64,000 nt of DNA from Actinopolyspora saharensis (GCF_900100925.1 NZ_FNKO01000001.1:1736001-1800000), one strand, 5' to 3'; shown: positions 35,215 through 45,518, counted from the first letter of the stretch. Notes: generated from the sequence alone by a model not told the origin. Translations and numbers: made by a program.

Positions 35215-36183
35215 ATGACGACGGCGAGCACGAAAACCACGACGACCGGATCCTCCCCGCCACGACGCGCCCGCGGCGGGATCGGTGGAAGGCGGGGACG
35301 ACTGATCCAGTGGACCTTCGTCCTGCCGATGGTCGTGTTCCTCCTGCTGTTCTTCTGCTACCCGGTCGTGCGAAACCTGATGATGGGCTTCCAGCAGTGG
35401 ACGGTCGCCTCGTTCTACGAGGGCGGTGCTCCCTTCGTGGGACTGGACAACTACGTCGAGCTCGTCACCGATCCGCTGTTCGGCACCGCCGTGCTGAACA
35501 CGGTCCTGTTCACCGCGGGCTCGTTGTCGTTCCAGTTCGTGATCGGCCTGGGGCTGGCGGTGTTCTTCCAGCGCCGCTTCCCGCTCAGCGGAGTGCTGCG
35601 CGGCTTGCTGCTGCTGCCGTGGCTGCTACCGCTGGTGGTGTCCGGTGCCGTGTTCCGCTGGATCTACGACGAGGGCTTCGGGGTGCTCAACCAGATCCTG
35701 CTCGGACTGCACCTGATCCAGGACCCGATCCCCTGGTTGTCCAGCACCCAGTACGCGTTGACCGCGGCGATCATCGCCAACATCTGGGTGGGTGTTCCGT
35801 TCAACCTGGTCATTCTGTACAGCGGTCTCCAGGCCGTTCCCGCTTCGCTGTACGAGGCCGCGGCGCTGGACGGCGCGGGTCCGTGGCAGCGCTTCCGCAG
35901 GATCACGCTTCCGCTGCTGCGGCCGGTCATCTCCATCGTGCTGATGCTGGGACTGATCTACACGCTCAAGGTCTTCGACATGATCATGGTCCTCACCGGT
36001 GGCGGTCCGGCCAACGCCACCGAGACGCTGACCACGTGGTCCTTCGCGCTGTCGTTCGAGGAGTTCGACTTCGGCCAGGGTGCCGCCGTCGGCAACATCC
36101 TCATCGTGATCGCACTGGTGTTCGCGCTGTTCTACCTGCGCTCCATCCGCGATTCGATCCGCTCGGAAGGAGGGCCCCGATGA
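35215..36183 (+). CDS. sugar ABC transporter permease, MalF-like
   Basis: 322 aa from ATG 35215, the second gene of the importer operon. It has six predicted transmembrane helices, starting with WTFVLPMVVFLLLFFCYPVV. The cytoplasmic EAA loop reads EAAALDGAGPWQRFRRITLP (about residues 219-238), the contact site for the ATPase. Its stop overlaps the next start by 4 bp (ATGA, 36180-36183). No ATP-binding subunit follows, so the system probably uses a shared MsiK-type ATPase encoded elsewhere, as known for Streptomyces sugar importers. Confidence 0.93.
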   Translation: MTTASTKTTTTGSSPPRRARGGIGGRRGRLIQWTFVLPMVVFLLLFFCYPVVRNLMMGFQQWTVASFYEGGAPFVGLDNYVELVTDPLFGTAVLNTVLFTAGSLSFQFVIGLGLAVFFQRRFPLSGVLRGLLLLPWLLPLVVSGAVFRWIYDEGFGVLNQILLGLHLIQDPIPWLSSTQYALTAAIIANIWVGVPFNLVILYSGLQAVPASLYEAAALDGAGPWQRFRRITLPLLRPVISIVLMLGLIYTLKVFDMIMVLTGGGPANATETLTTWSFALSFEEFDFGQGAAVGNILIVIALVFALFYLRSIRDSIRSEGGPR

Positions 36184-36998
36184 GCACCGCACGACGAGTG
36201 ACCAACACCGCTGCCGGCATCGTGCTGGTACTCACCTTCCTGGCCCCGGTGTACTGGATGATCAACGTCTCCTTGCAGCGCAGCGACGCCCTGCTGCGGA
36301 CGCCACCGGCCTGGTTCCCGGTCGACCCGACCTGGAGCGGCTACGTAGAGGCAATACGCACCCAGGGCTCGCACCTGCTCACGAGTCTGGTGATCGCGTT
36401 GGGAACGGTGCTGTTCACGCTGCTGGTGAGCGCACCAGCCGCCCACGCGCTGGCCAGGTTCCGGCTGCGCGGCACACTGGCGCTGGTTCTTGTCGTGCTG
36501 CTGGTGCAGATGGTGCCCGGAATCGTGATGGCCAACTCGCTCTACCCGGTGTTCAGCCAGCTCGGGCTGCTGGACAGCTACGCGGGCATGATCCTGGCCG
36601 ACTCGACGCTGACCGTCCCGTTCGCGGTGCTGATCCTGCGCACCTTCATGAGCGGAGTCCCGGACGAGCTGCTCGAGGCCGCCCGGGTCGACGGCTGCGG
36701 CCAGTGGCGCACGTTCGGCAGCGTGGTCCTCCCAGTGTGCCGCAACGCCCTGATCACAGCGGGGCTGTTCAGCTTCCTCTTCGCCTGGGCGGACTTCCTG
36801 TTCGCGGTCAGCTTCACCACGGGCAACACCATCCAGCCGATCACCGTGGGGATCTACCGCTTCGTCGGCAATCAGACCACGAACTGGAACGGGGTGATGG
36901 CCACCGCCGTGCTGGCCTCCATCCCAGCGGCGATCCTGCTGCTGACCGCGCAGCGGTACGTGGCCGCGGGCATCACCGGGGGTGGTGTCAAGGAGTAG
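36180..36998 (+). CDS. sugar ABC transporter permease, MalG-like
   Basis: 272 aa, translationally coupled to the MalF-like gene. It has six predicted helices and a large external loop after the first (RTPPAWFPVDPTWSGYVEAI). The EAA loop is EAARVDGCGQWRTFGSVVLP. It is the last clear gene of the operon. The substrate is not defined by sequence; the nearby xylan locus makes a xylo-oligosaccharide a reasonable guess, but the two loci do not share operator sequences. Confidence 0.93.
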   Translation: MSTARRVTNTAAGIVLVLTFLAPVYWMINVSLQRSDALLRTPPAWFPVDPTWSGYVEAIRTQGSHLLTSLVIALGTVLFTLLVSAPAAHALARFRLRGTLALVLVVLLVQMVPGIVMANSLYPVFSQLGLLDSYAGMILADSTLTVPFAVLILRTFMSGVPDELLEAARVDGCGQWRTFGSVVLPVCRNALITAGLFSFLFAWADFLFAVSFTTGNTIQPITVGIYRFVGNQTTNWNGVMATAVLASIPAAILLLTAQRYVAAGITGGGVKE

Positions 36999-37082
36999 GA
37001 CCTCCGCCCCGACCGGTCCCCACCGGAAAAGCACGGGGGTGCCCGCTGCGGAAACGCACCGCCACGGGCAGACTCGGTCACC

Positions 37083-37292
37083 ATGGAGGACGCTGAAGCG
37101 GCGCGGGGGAAACTGACCGACCTCGCTCGGGAAAGAACCGCGGTGGAGCAGCAGCTCGACGAGCTCTGGGAACGCACCCGCCGGACCATCCGCGAGGCCG
37201 ACGGCGCGGGACTCAACCGCAGGGAGATAGCGGCTCTGGCCCGCGTCTCCCCTCAGACGGTGTATAAGGCGCTCGGCAGGGGCGAGCAGTAG
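37083..37292 (+). CDS. small helix-turn-helix protein
   Basis: 69 aa. A charged helix (EDAEAARGKLTDLARERTAVEQ), probably coiled coil, precedes a helix-turn-helix: GLNRREIAALARVSPQTVYKALG. Such short proteins occur in actinomycetes beside larger operons. It could bind DNA as a dimer, but targets are unknown. It follows the importer operon by 84 bp on the same strand, and the start has only a weak ribosome-binding site. Confidence 0.65.
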   Translation: MEDAEAARGKLTDLARERTAVEQQLDELWERTRRTIREADGAGLNRREIAALARVSPQTVYKALGRGEQ

Positions 37293-38076
37293 CCCCTGTC
37301 CGGTCTGCCGCCCGGAGAAGCGCTCGCTCCGCCGAGGCGCACGCCCCATTTCGCCGAGGAGGTGCTCGGGGCGCCGCGGAAACACCTCGCCCCGGACCGC
37401 ACGTTCCCGCTCGCGGACGCTCCCGGAAGAATCACAGGGGTGTGAAAGCCCCGCAGATCTCCTCCCACCCGCCCACGAAGAGGTTCGTTTTTGCGGAAAC
37501 CGAGTTCGGAGTCGTCACGAGATGATTGTTCGTCGTCGAGCTCCACGCGGAGCGCCCGCGCGGGGCGCTCCGCGGAGTGTGCGCCTCGTCGGGGGAGTCC
37601 GGAAACTCCCGCCGTGTCGATGCCGGGAGCGGAAAGGGCCTGCCGGAGGCTCCCGCGACGACGGTTCGGCGAGCAGCCCCCTCCGGAGCTCGAAACACCC
37701 CGGAAGGCCACTTCCCTCCTCCGCACACGGCCCGGCCCGGGAACGCGAGCCGAACAATTCGAATCGAACGCACCGAAAAGCCGAAAGCGCACTTCTCGAG
37801 GGCGACAATCGGAGATTCTTTTTCGCAACACCTGCCGAAAAATCCACGAAAGCCGAGAACAAAATCCTCGCAGCACCGACGCGGGAACAAACACCGAAAG
37901 CACGGAAAGCGACACGAGGAATGATCGAAGAGCGACGCACTCGGCTCAACTCCCGGCTTCGACTCCTCTTCAGGACGCGCAGTGGCGCGAGGGAGCCGAC
38001 CGGAAGCCGAACCCACTCCCCGGGGGCGGAACCACGACGTGGGCGGGAAAGTCACCACCGCCCCACGGAGCAGCGC
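37293..38076. other. 780-bp gene-free region
   Basis: No frame on either strand looks like a real gene; the long open frames here are arginine-, proline- and serine-rich noise. The part at 37740-37930 is A-rich and clearly lower in GC than the surroundings. No hairpin with a T tract and no known RNA was recognised. It could hold an unannotated RNA or be decayed sequence. Confidence 0.45.
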
Positions 38077-38259
38077 TCATTCGGAGTTCCGATCGTAATT
38101 CTCCGAATCACGACTTTCCCCTTCGTCGTCCTCGTCCTCGTCCTCGGAATCACCTTCGGCCAACTCGTCCTGCAAGGCCTCGATATCGAGCGGTGGCGAA
38201 CTGTACTTGAGCTCACGTGCGATTTTGGCCTGCTTGGCCTTGGCGCGCTTGCGCCCCAT
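38077..38259 (-). CDS. DUF3073 family protein
   Basis: 60 aa from ATG 38259 with GGAAGGGGA upstream. The N-terminus, MGRKRAKAKQAKIARELKYS, is the hallmark of this small actinobacterial family: a basic helix followed by a very acidic tail (residues about 36-60, rich in Asp, Glu and Ser). The basic part suggests nucleic-acid binding, but the function is unknown. The family is almost confined to Actinobacteria, which supports the taxonomic placement of the window. Confidence 0.9.
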   Translation of the reverse strand: MGRKRAKAKQAKIARELKYSSPPLDIEALQDELAEGDSEDEDEDDEGESRDSENYDRNSE

Positions 38260-38474
38260 ACGTACGTCCCCTTCCATACAGTGCTTTCCCTGCACCCACA
38301 ATACAACCACGATATCGCCGTGGAGCTTTACGGGCCGCTTCGCGGCACGCCCGCGCGTCCGAACCGAAGTGCCGCCGCCCCACCCACCGGGGACGGGGCC
38401 GTCCCGCTCGGCCGCGGAGCCGATCCTCCGGCCCCGTCCCCTCCGGGAGATCTGCGCGGAGCAGTTCCGAGCTC

Positions 38475-39053
38475 TCAGGCAGTCGACGAACCTCCCGTGG
38501 AACGGCGCGCCACCGTGCGAACCCGCGCTCTGGCCGGATCCTCCGGCTTGCTGCGCACGTGAGGAGCGCGTCCGAAGCTCGGCGATTCATCCGAGCGCTT
38601 CCTGACGAACAGCGTCACGGTCACCCCCTCGGTGAACGCGTTGCGCCGCATCATCCGCGCGGAGGGCTCGTTGCCGTGCTCGACGTCGGTGATGATCCGT
38701 GCCGCTCCCGCGTCGAACAGGGCCTGACAGCAGGCCTCGACCAGCTGGCTGGCCACACCGCTGCCGCGCGCACGGGGGTCGAGGGAGATCCACTCCATGT
38801 AGCCCCAGTCCTCGCGCTCGTCGTAGGACATGGACCCGAGCACGAAACCGAGGACCTCACCTTCGGACTCGGCCACCCAGCACGCCTCCGGCTGAGTGTC
38901 GAAGTGCTCCGTAATGCTCGACAGCGACCACGAGGTGTACGGCATAGTGGAGACGTCGAAAGTCCGAAACCCCAGGTCCAGCACACCCTCCAGATGTGCC
39001 ATGCGCATGGGCACAACGTCGATCGTCTCCGGGGCCATCCCGGTGCCGCCCAT
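38475..39053 (-). CDS. GNAT-family acetyltransferase (RimI-like)
   Basis: 192 aa from ATG 39053 with GAGGGAG upstream; the frame open to 39236 is not needed. Core GNAT motifs are VAESEGEVLGFVLGSMSY, then the acetyl-CoA loop LDPRARGSGVASQLVEACC (about 95-113) and DVEHGNEPSARMMRRNAF. About 40 C-terminal residues are disordered and basic. RimI-like enzymes acetylate protein N-termini or small amines; the target is unknown. It is a single gene on the minus strand. Confidence 0.85.
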   Translation of the reverse strand: MGGTGMAPETIDVVPMRMAHLEGVLDLGFRTFDVSTMPYTSWSLSSITEHFDTQPEACWVAESEGEVLGFVLGSMSYDEREDWGYMEWISLDPRARGSGVASQLVEACCQALFDAGAARIITDVEHGNEPSARMMRRNAFTEGVTVTLFVRKRSDESPSFGRAPHVRSKPEDPARARVRTVARRSTGGSSTA

Positions 39054-39296
39054 GTTCTCACTCCCTCGAACCGGCCCGAACCGACGTCTCGATCGTCTCC
39101 GCGTCGCCGTTCCCATTCTCTCCTCGAGGGGAACAACACGCGGCCCGCGGCCCGACCGCGCCGAGGACTCGGACCGTACACCCGCACCGGACGGCCGGCC
39201 TCGGAAGCACTCCGGCGAAGTTGCGCACCGCCGCAATCGCGACCTCCCGGTGCCCCGGTTCCGCTCCCGGAACGACCCCGCCCCGCGGTGATCGGA

Positions 39297-39803
39297 TCAC
39301 TGGCGCTGCGCCAACGACGTCCTGTTCGCCGCGCTGCGCGCTATCAGAATGTCGACCCCTCCCACCAGCAGATAGGTAACCACGGTGCCCGCGGCCGTCA
39401 AGGGCCACGCCCAGTATCCCCCTATCCGGGAAAGGCCGTAAGCCACGGCCACGGACGCGGAGACGGACAGCAGGTCGACGGCGCCGCTCATGGTGGCCAC
39501 CCGCGCGCTCTCCGGAAGACTGCCCCTTCGGAAGTGACCGAGAAACACTCCGCCCACCAGCACGAACGCGACGGCGGCCCCCAGCGCGAAGGAAACCGTC
39601 TCCCAACTACTCGGCGGACCGCCCGCCCCGTTGACCAGACCGTAGGAGGAGGTGATCGTTATCGAGAAGCCGTAGGCAGTGGCGTTGTTCCGCAGCGCGG
39701 TACGCACACCGCTGCCGTAGACGCTCAGAGCGCTCTCGGCCCGGTCCGGGCGAACTTTCCCCTCTTCCTCTCCAGCGGACAGCTCCGTTCCGTCTTCGGC
39801 CAT
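39297..39803 (-). CDS. small membrane protein, four predicted helices
   Basis: 168 aa from ATG 39803 (a GTG at 39809 is also possible). An acidic N-terminal tail of about 35 residues precedes four hydrophobic segments: TAYGFSITITSSYGLVNGAG, FALGAAVAFVLVGGVFLGHF, LLSVSASVAVAYGLSRIGGY and WPLTAAGTVVTYLLVGGVDI. I do not recognise the family. The position between a GNAT gene and the xylose repressor gives no clue to function. Confidence 0.6.
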   Translation of the reverse strand: MAEDGTELSAGEEEGKVRPDRAESALSVYGSGVRTALRNNATAYGFSITITSSYGLVNGAGGPPSSWETVSFALGAAVAFVLVGGVFLGHFRRGSLPESARVATMSGAVDLLSVSASVAVAYGLSRIGGYWAWPLTAAGTVVTYLLVGGVDILIARSAANRTSLAQRQ

Positions 39804-39965
39804 GTTCACAGCGCAGCACGCCGGCGGACACCGGACAACTCGGCTGCCCCGCCGCCCCGTCCTCGCCGCGGCGGCGGGTGGCCGTCCGGGCTACCCGACG
39901 AACCCGGCCGTGCCCGCTCACCGGAGCGCTCCGGAGACTGCCGGAGCGCGTCACCGCCTCCGCTG

Positions 39966-41150
39966 CTAGTTCAGCTCGGCGAGGAAACCGCTGACCGCGG
40001 CTTCGGCCGCCCCGAGCAGACGTCCCTGCTCACCGAACCGCGCGGTCCGCAGGTCCACCGGAAGCTCGGGCAACCCGCGGAGCCGATCAAGGGCCGTGCG
40101 CAGTTCCTCCCCGGTGTGCCGCAGCATCAACTGCAACCACCCTCCGAGCAGCACCCGGCTGGGGTCGAAAACGTTGATCAGGTTGGCCAGACCGACGGCC
40201 ACCGGGGTGCACATCCGGCGGAACGCTTCCAGGACTTCCGGCTCGGAGCGCTCGGCCCCGGAGAACAGTTCCGCCAGCGCGGTGTGCCGGTTCGGCGAGG
40301 TGCCCGCCCCCACCTGGTCCAGCAGGGCGTCCGCGCCGATCTCGGTCTCCCAGCATCCCCGGCCACCGCAGTGGCAGGAGCGCCCACCGGGGTTGGTGAT
40401 CATGTGGCCGACCTCTCCGGCGTAACCGGTGCTTCCCGTCAGCAGTCGGTCGTGGGTGACTATCCCCCCGCCGACGCCGACTCCCGCGGAGACGTAGACG
40501 AGATCGGCGCAGTCCCTGCCCGCACCCCGGCGGTGCTCGGCCAACGCGGCCAGCCGCGCCTCGTTGCCGATCACGATCGGCCCGGTGAGCCGGAGCTCGT
40601 CGCGCAGTCGTTCGGCCAGGTTCAACTTGCGCCATCCCAGGTTCGGGGCACGGCTGACCACCCCGTCCTCGGAGCGGACTAGGCCGGGAACCGCGATGCC
40701 CACCGCGAGGGGCGCCTCCTCGAGCGGCTCCACTTCCGCGTGGATCAGCCGCACGAGCTGGTTCACGCTCGCGGTCGGATCCCCCGGAACCCGTTCGTGC
40801 CGGGTCTCCGACTCCTCCAGGAGAGTACCGCCGAGCCCCACACGTCCGATCCCGATGGTGTCCACATCGACCGACACGGCCAGCACGTAGGCGGTCTCCT
40901 CCCGCGGGGAGACGATCATCGGCGGACGACCACGCCCCGACTGCGGCTGGCTGGATCCCGTCTCGACCGCCAGCCCTCGTTCGGCGAGCTCGCCGACCAG
41001 ATCCGCGATGGTGCTGCGAGTCAGTCCGGTCACCTCTCCCAGCCGCACCCTGCTGGTGGCTCCCTGCAGGTGCAGATGACGCAACAGAGTGCGGAGGTTG
41101 TGGCGGCGCAGGCTGGCCGGATCACGGCCCTGCACGGTCGATGCGGTCAA
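39966..41150 (-). CDS. xylR: ROK-family transcriptional repressor, probable xylose regulator
   Basis: 394 aa from TTG 41150, chosen because GAGTGAGGACGTC gives an AGGA at good spacing. ATG 41237 and GTG 41135 lack one. The N-terminal winged helix reads SLRRHNLRTLLRHLHLQ...LTRSTIADLVGELAERGL. The ROK sugar-kinase fold follows, with DLVYVSAGVGVGGGIV and the zinc loop CHCGGRGCWETEIG (about 275-288). It is divergent from the MFS transporter, beta-xylosidase, xylA and xylB genes, the classical position of XylR. An inverted repeat covers the -10 region of the opposing promoter. Confidence 0.85.
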   Translation of the reverse strand: MTASTVQGRDPASLRRHNLRTLLRHLHLQGATSRVRLGEVTGLTRSTIADLVGELAERGLAVETGSSQPQSGRGRPPMIVSPREETAYVLAVSVDVDTIGIGRVGLGGTLLEESETRHERVPGDPTASVNQLVRLIHAEVEPLEEAPLAVGIAVPGLVRSEDGVVSRAPNLGWRKLNLAERLRDELRLTGPIVIGNEARLAALAEHRRGAGRDCADLVYVSAGVGVGGGIVTHDRLLTGSTGYAGEVGHMITNPGGRSCHCGGRGCWETEIGADALLDQVGAGTSPNRHTALAELFSGAERSEPEVLEAFRRMCTPVAVGLANLINVFDPSRVLLGGWLQLMLRHTGEELRTALDRLRGLPELPVDLRTARFGEQGRLLGAAEAAVSGFLAELN

Positions 41151-41228
41151 GACGTCCTCACTCGTTCTCGCTGATGGCCGGAGCCCAGTCAACTTGGCAC
41201 TGCTGAGCAGCGCCAATCGGTGTGGGGG

Positions 41229-41266
41229 TTGACACATCGGCAAATTTGTTTTTACCTCTTACAAAT
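41229..41266 (+). promoter_or_regulatory. xyl promoter with ROK-type operator
   Basis: Consensus -35 TTGACA (41229-41234), 17-bp spacer, -10 TTACCT (41252-41257). The inverted repeat ATTTGT (41244-41249) and ACAAAT (41261-41266), with an 11-bp spacer, straddles the -10. AT-rich arms of this kind are usual for XylR operators, so binding of the divergent ROK protein is a good inference. Confidence 0.72.
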
Positions 41267-41294
41267 CATATTGGCTCGCAGGAGTGAACGCCCG

Positions 41295-42695
41295 ATGACA
41301 GAAACGAAACAGCGCCACGGCAGCGCTCGCTCCGTGTATCTGCCCGCCACGATCTGCGCCATCGGCGCGCTGCTGTTCGGGTACGACACCGGGGTGATCT
41401 CCGGAGCGCTGCTCTACTTGAAAGGGCCGCTCGGAATAGCCGACAACGAGTTCCTGCAGGGGCTGGTGACCAGCGGGATCCTCGTCGGAGCGATGGTCGG
41501 CGCGCTGACCAGCGGCAGTCTGGCCGCCCGTTTGGGCAGGCGGATGATGACCCTGATCGCGGCGTGCGTGTTCGCGCTCGGGTCGCTGTGGGCCGCGTTC
41601 AGCCCCGACGTGGCCAATCTCGTCCTCGCCCGCTTCGTGATCGGCATCGGGGTCGGTCTCGCCTCGGTGATCGTTCCGATGTACATCGCCGAGATCTCGC
41701 CCACCCGGATCCGCGGGACCCTGACCTCGCTGAACCAGCTGCTGATCACCACGGGCATCCTGCTCGCCTACATCGTCGACTACGCCCTGGCCCCGTGGGA
41801 GGCCTGGCGGTGGATGCTCGGGCTGGCGGTCATTCCCGCGGTGGCGCTGTTCATCGGGATGCTGTTCATGCCCGAGACCCCGCGCTGGCTGGCCAGTCGC
41901 GACCGCACGGACGAAGCCCGCGCGGTCCTGGAACGCACCCGCCCGCCGGAAGAGGTCGAAGAGGGCTTCGAGGAGATCCGGGCCGCGCAGCGCCAGACCG
42001 GCGAACAGCTGGGCTGGCGGGACCTGACGGCTAAATGGATCCGCCCCGCCCTGTTCATCGGGATCGGGCTCGCCGTGCTCCAGCAGTTCGTCGGCATCAA
42101 CACCATCATCTACTACGCGCCCACGACGCTGACGCAGCTCGGCATGGGTGACGGGGCCTCGATCGCCGCGCAGGTCGGCATCGGGACCGTGATGCTGCTG
42201 TTCACCCTGATCGCGGTGCGCTACACCGACCGGATCGGCCGCAAGCGACTGTTGCTGACCGGCAGTACCGGTATGAGCATCAGTCTCGGCGTGCTGGGGA
42301 TCCTCACCCTGATCGTCGGTGCCTCCGGACAAACCGTCGCGGTGATCACCGTCATCTGCCTGGCCACCTACATCGCCTCCTTCGGGGCGACCTGGGGGCC
42401 GGTCGTCTGGGTGATGCTGCCCGAGCTCTACCCGCTGCGGATCCGCGGACCGGCCGAAGGACTGGCCACCTGGAGCAACTGGGCGGCGAACTTCGTGGTT
42501 TCGCTGGCTTTCCCCGTCGTTCTCGGCGCCATCGGACAGGGCTGGTCGATGCTCATCTTCGCCGCGCTCGGCGTGCTGTCCTTCGTCTTCGTCAGCGCGT
42601 TCGTGCCGGAAACCACCGGCCGAAGTTTGGAGGGCTTGGAAACGGACCTGCACGAAGGTCCGGCCAAGGAAGGAATCGAGTCCCAACAGGTCTGA
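41295..42695 (+). CDS. MFS sugar:proton symporter (XylE/GalP-like)
   Basis: 466 aa from ATG 41295, with AGGAG upstream. It has twelve predicted helices and full sugar-porter signatures: ALLFGYDTGVISGALLYL at the N-terminus, ARLGRRMM, MPETPRWLASR between the two halves, QQFVGINTIIYYAP in helix 7, DRIGRKRLLL and PETTGRSLEGLE at the C-terminus. The xylose context makes XylE-type xylose:H+ symport the best guess. It is the first gene downstream of the xyl promoter and is followed 29 bp later by the beta-xylosidase gene. Confidence 0.92.
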   Translation: MTETKQRHGSARSVYLPATICAIGALLFGYDTGVISGALLYLKGPLGIADNEFLQGLVTSGILVGAMVGALTSGSLAARLGRRMMTLIAACVFALGSLWAAFSPDVANLVLARFVIGIGVGLASVIVPMYIAEISPTRIRGTLTSLNQLLITTGILLAYIVDYALAPWEAWRWMLGLAVIPAVALFIGMLFMPETPRWLASRDRTDEARAVLERTRPPEEVEEGFEEIRAAQRQTGEQLGWRDLTAKWIRPALFIGIGLAVLQQFVGINTIIYYAPTTLTQLGMGDGASIAAQVGIGTVMLLFTLIAVRYTDRIGRKRLLLTGSTGMSISLGVLGILTLIVGASGQTVAVITVICLATYIASFGATWGPVVWVMLPELYPLRIRGPAEGLATWSNWAANFVVSLAFPVVLGAIGQGWSMLIFAALGVLSFVFVSAFVPETTGRSLEGLETDLHEGPAKEGIESQQV

Positions 42696-42724
42696 CCCAG
42701 ACTGCGAGTCCAGGAGGGACGGAA

Positions 42725-45454
42725 GTGAACAGACGACCGACACGATTACTGGCACTGATCGGTCTGTGCATGGCGTGCACCGTGTCCACCGCGCCCGCCA
42801 TCGCACAGGAGCCGAACACGGACGAGGACAAACCCGTCTACCTCGATCCGAGCTTCTCCGCCCGGGAGCGGGCCGCGGACCTCGTGTCGCGGATGACGCC
42901 CTCCGAGAAGGCCGACCAGATGGTCAGCAGCCGTGCTCCGGCGATCCCCCGCCTCGGGGTGCGCGCCTACGGCTGGTGGAACGAGGCCGCACACGGTGTC
43001 GCCCGCGAACAGCTGGCCGACGACTCCGAGCCCGAGGTGTTGACCAACACCACCTCCTACCCGGTGAGCCTGTCCATGGGGTCCACGTGGAACCCGGACC
43101 TGATGTACCGGGTGGCCCAGGAGACCTCCAGCGAGGCCAGGGAAGTCGTGCGCGACAACATGCGCGACCTCAACTTCTACTCCCCGACGATCAACCTCGC
43201 CCGCGACCCCCGTTGGGGGCGCAACGACGAGACGTTCAGCGAGGACCCCGGACTGACGGCGAAGATGGCCGCGCAGTACGTCAACGGAATGGAGGGCAAG
43301 AACAAGAACGGCGAGCTGCTGCCTTCCGCGAAGGGGTATCTCAAGACCAGCACCACCATCAAGCACTTCGCGGCGAACAACAGCGAGTTCAACCGGCTAA
43401 CCGGTTCCTCCAACATGGACGAGCGCACGTTGCGCGAGTACTACACGGCCCCGTTCAAGGAGGTGATCCGCAACAGCTCCCCCGGTTCCATCATGAGCTC
43501 CTACAACCGGGTCAACGAGGTGCCTACCTCGGCCAGCGTGAAGCTGCTGGACACGCTGGCGCGCAAGACCTTCGGCTTCAAGGGCTTTTTCACCTCCGAC
43601 TGCGACTCGGTCTACGAGATCCAGCACGGACACCAGTGGAAGCCCGCGGGCGAGGACGAGCCGCTCGACCACGTCGAACGCAACGCGTACGCGAACGCTG
43701 CCGGGGTGGACCTGAACTGCAACAAGGGCTACCACGACGAGCACAACTTCGCGAACACGCTGACCAAGGCCGCCAAGCAGGGAATCGAAACCGGCAACGG
43801 GGTCTACACGGCCAACTTCATGGACGCCTCGCTGATCCGGATGTTCACGATCCGGATCAAGCTCGGCGAGTTCGACGACCCGGAGAAGGTCCCGTGGGTG
43901 CAGCGGGCACGTGAACGCGTCCCCAAGGGAAGCTGGGAGAACTCGGACTCCAACAACGCGGTCACCCAGACGCCGCAGCGGTTGAAACTGGCTCGTGAGG
44001 CCGCGTCCGAGTCGATCGTGCTGCTGCAGAACAAGTCCTCCGGCGACAGCGGGAACAAGCTCCTCCCGCTGAAGGTCCCCGAGTCCGGCCAGTACCGCGT
44101 GGCCGTGATCGGTGATCACGCCAATCCGGAGGAGATGTATCTGGGCGGCTACTCCAGCAACCAGCACTCCGCGGGCCAGGCCAACGGGGTCAACGGATAC
44201 GCCGGCGTCAAGGCCGCGGTCAAAGCCGTCAACCCGGACGCCGTGGTGGACTACCTGCCCGGAACCGCTCCCGGAAGCGAGCAGAAGCTCAACCAGGAGT
44301 CGGTGCGCAAGTCGGCCGACTACGACGCCGCGATCGTCTACGCCGGTACCGACGAGAGCACGGCCAAGGAGGACCAGGACCGCAAGTCGATCGACCTGCC
44401 GAAACCGCAGACCTCGCTGATCAACGAGGTCGCCGCGCGCAACCCCGACACGGTCGTCTACATGGAGACCATCGGCCAGGTCGACGTGAGCAGCTTCTCC
44501 TCCGACGTGTCGGCGATGCTGTGGAGCTCCTACAACGGGCAGCGCAAGGGTCAGGCCCTGGCCGACGTGCTGCTCGGCAAGCAGAATCCCAGCGGACACC
44601 TGCCCTTCACCTGGTACCGCGACGAATCACAGCTGCCGGCGATGGGCGACTACAGCATTCGACAGAGCGGTAGCGGTCCGGGGCGGACCTACATGTACTT
44701 CGACGGCCAGGCCTCCTACCCCTTCGGGCACGGACTCGGCTACAACCGCTTCGAGTACTCCGATCTGCGGGTGGACCGCAACCAGGTGAACGCCAACGGC
44801 ACTGTGCGGGCCACCGCCAAGGTCACCAACACGGGTGAGACCAAGGGCTCGGACGTGGTCCAGCTCTACACCTCTCCCCCGGACGGATCGGCACCGACGC
44901 AACGTCCGGACGAACGTCTGGCCGGCTTCGAGAAGGTGTCGCTGCAACCGGGTGAGACCAAGCAGGTGCACTTCGAGGTTCCCGTACGCGATCTGGCGTT
45001 CTTCGACCAGCAGGCCGGGCGCTACGAGGTGGCGAACGGGAACTACGAGTTCCGGCTGGCGCATTCGAGTTCCGAGGTCGCGCAACGCGCGACGGTCGGC
45101 GTGCACGGCAAGCTCAAACCCGTGCCCTCCGCTGTCAGCACCACCCCGCGCGCGGCGGGCGACGGTGAGCGCGGCATCACGGTCCGCAAGATGTTCTCGC
45201 AGGACACCGTGGTGAAACCGCGGATCACCGTGTCGATGAACGACGGGACCCTGCGCGGGCACATCGCCGACTCCCAGGACACCCCCCTCCCGAGGGGCAT
45301 GCGGGTCGACTACCGGAGCAACCGGCCCGACGTCGTGTCCGTGAACCGGCACGGCGAGATCCGCACCCAGAACCGGGGCGTGGCCACGATCACGGCGAAC
45401 GTCCGGTACCGCGGCACGTCCGAGTCGACGAGCTTCGTCGTCAAGGTCGAGTGA
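42725..45454 (+). CDS. secreted GH3 beta-xylosidase with a C-terminal Ig-like domain
   Basis: 909 aa from GTG 42725 (GGAGG upstream). A Sec signal peptide ends near APAIA-QEP (27/28). The catalytic domain has the beta-xylosidase signature [11 protein letters not shown] (83-93), [15 protein letters not shown] and KHFAANN. The probable nucleophile is Asp292 in FFTSDCDSV. The second alpha/beta domain and a fibronectin-III-like domain follow. Residues about 820-909 form a bacterial Ig-like (BIG2-type) module, [20 protein letters not shown]. It would release xylose from xylo-oligosaccharides outside the cell for the adjacent transporter; arabinosidase side activity is possible. Confidence 0.93.
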   Translation: MNRRPTRLLALIGLCMACTVSTAPAIAQEPNTDEDKPVYLDPSFSARERAADLVSRMTPSEKADQMVSSRAPAIPRLGVRAYGWWNEAAHGVAREQLADDSEPEVLTNTTSYPVSLSMGSTWNPDLMYRVAQETSSEAREVVRDNMRDLNFYSPTINLARDPRWGRNDETFSEDPGLTAKMAAQYVNGMEGKNKNGELLPSAKGYLKTSTTIKHFAANNSEFNRLTGSSNMDERTLREYYTAPFKEVIRNSSPGSIMSSYNRVNEVPTSASVKLLDTLARKTFGFKGFFTSDCDSVYEIQHGHQWKPAGEDEPLDHVERNAYANAAGVDLNCNKGYHDEHNFANTLTKAAKQGIETGNGVYTANFMDASLIRMFTIRIKLGEFDDPEKVPWVQRARERVPKGSWENSDSNNAVTQTPQRLKLAREAASESIVLLQNKSSGDSGNKLLPLKVPESGQYRVAVIGDHANPEEMYLGGYSSNQHSAGQANGVNGYAGVKAAVKAVNPDAVVDYLPGTAPGSEQKLNQESVRKSADYDAAIVYAGTDESTAKEDQDRKSIDLPKPQTSLINEVAARNPDTVVYMETIGQVDVSSFSSDVSAMLWSSYNGQRKGQALADVLLGKQNPSGHLPFTWYRDESQLPAMGDYSIRQSGSGPGRTYMYFDGQASYPFGHGLGYNRFEYSDLRVDRNQVNANGTVRATAKVTNTGETKGSDVVQLYTSPPDGSAPTQRPDERLAGFEKVSLQPGETKQVHFEVPVRDLAFFDQQAGRYEVANGNYEFRLAHSSSEVAQRATVGVHGKLKPVPSAVSTTPRAAGDGERGITVRKMFSQDTVVKPRITVSMNDGTLRGHIADSQDTPLPRGMRVDYRSNRPDVVSVNRHGEIRTQNRGVATITANVRYRGTSESTSFVVKVE

Positions 45455-45518
45455 CGCGACTCCCGGCCGGATCCCCGCTGTCCAGCTGTGGCGGGGGCTC
45501 CGACCCGGGAGCACGGGA

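Noticed and set aside
37522..38562. 346-codon plus-strand frame over the gene-free region
   Set aside because: It is arginine/proline-rich, has no ribosome-binding site, and runs antisense to the clear DUF3073 gene.
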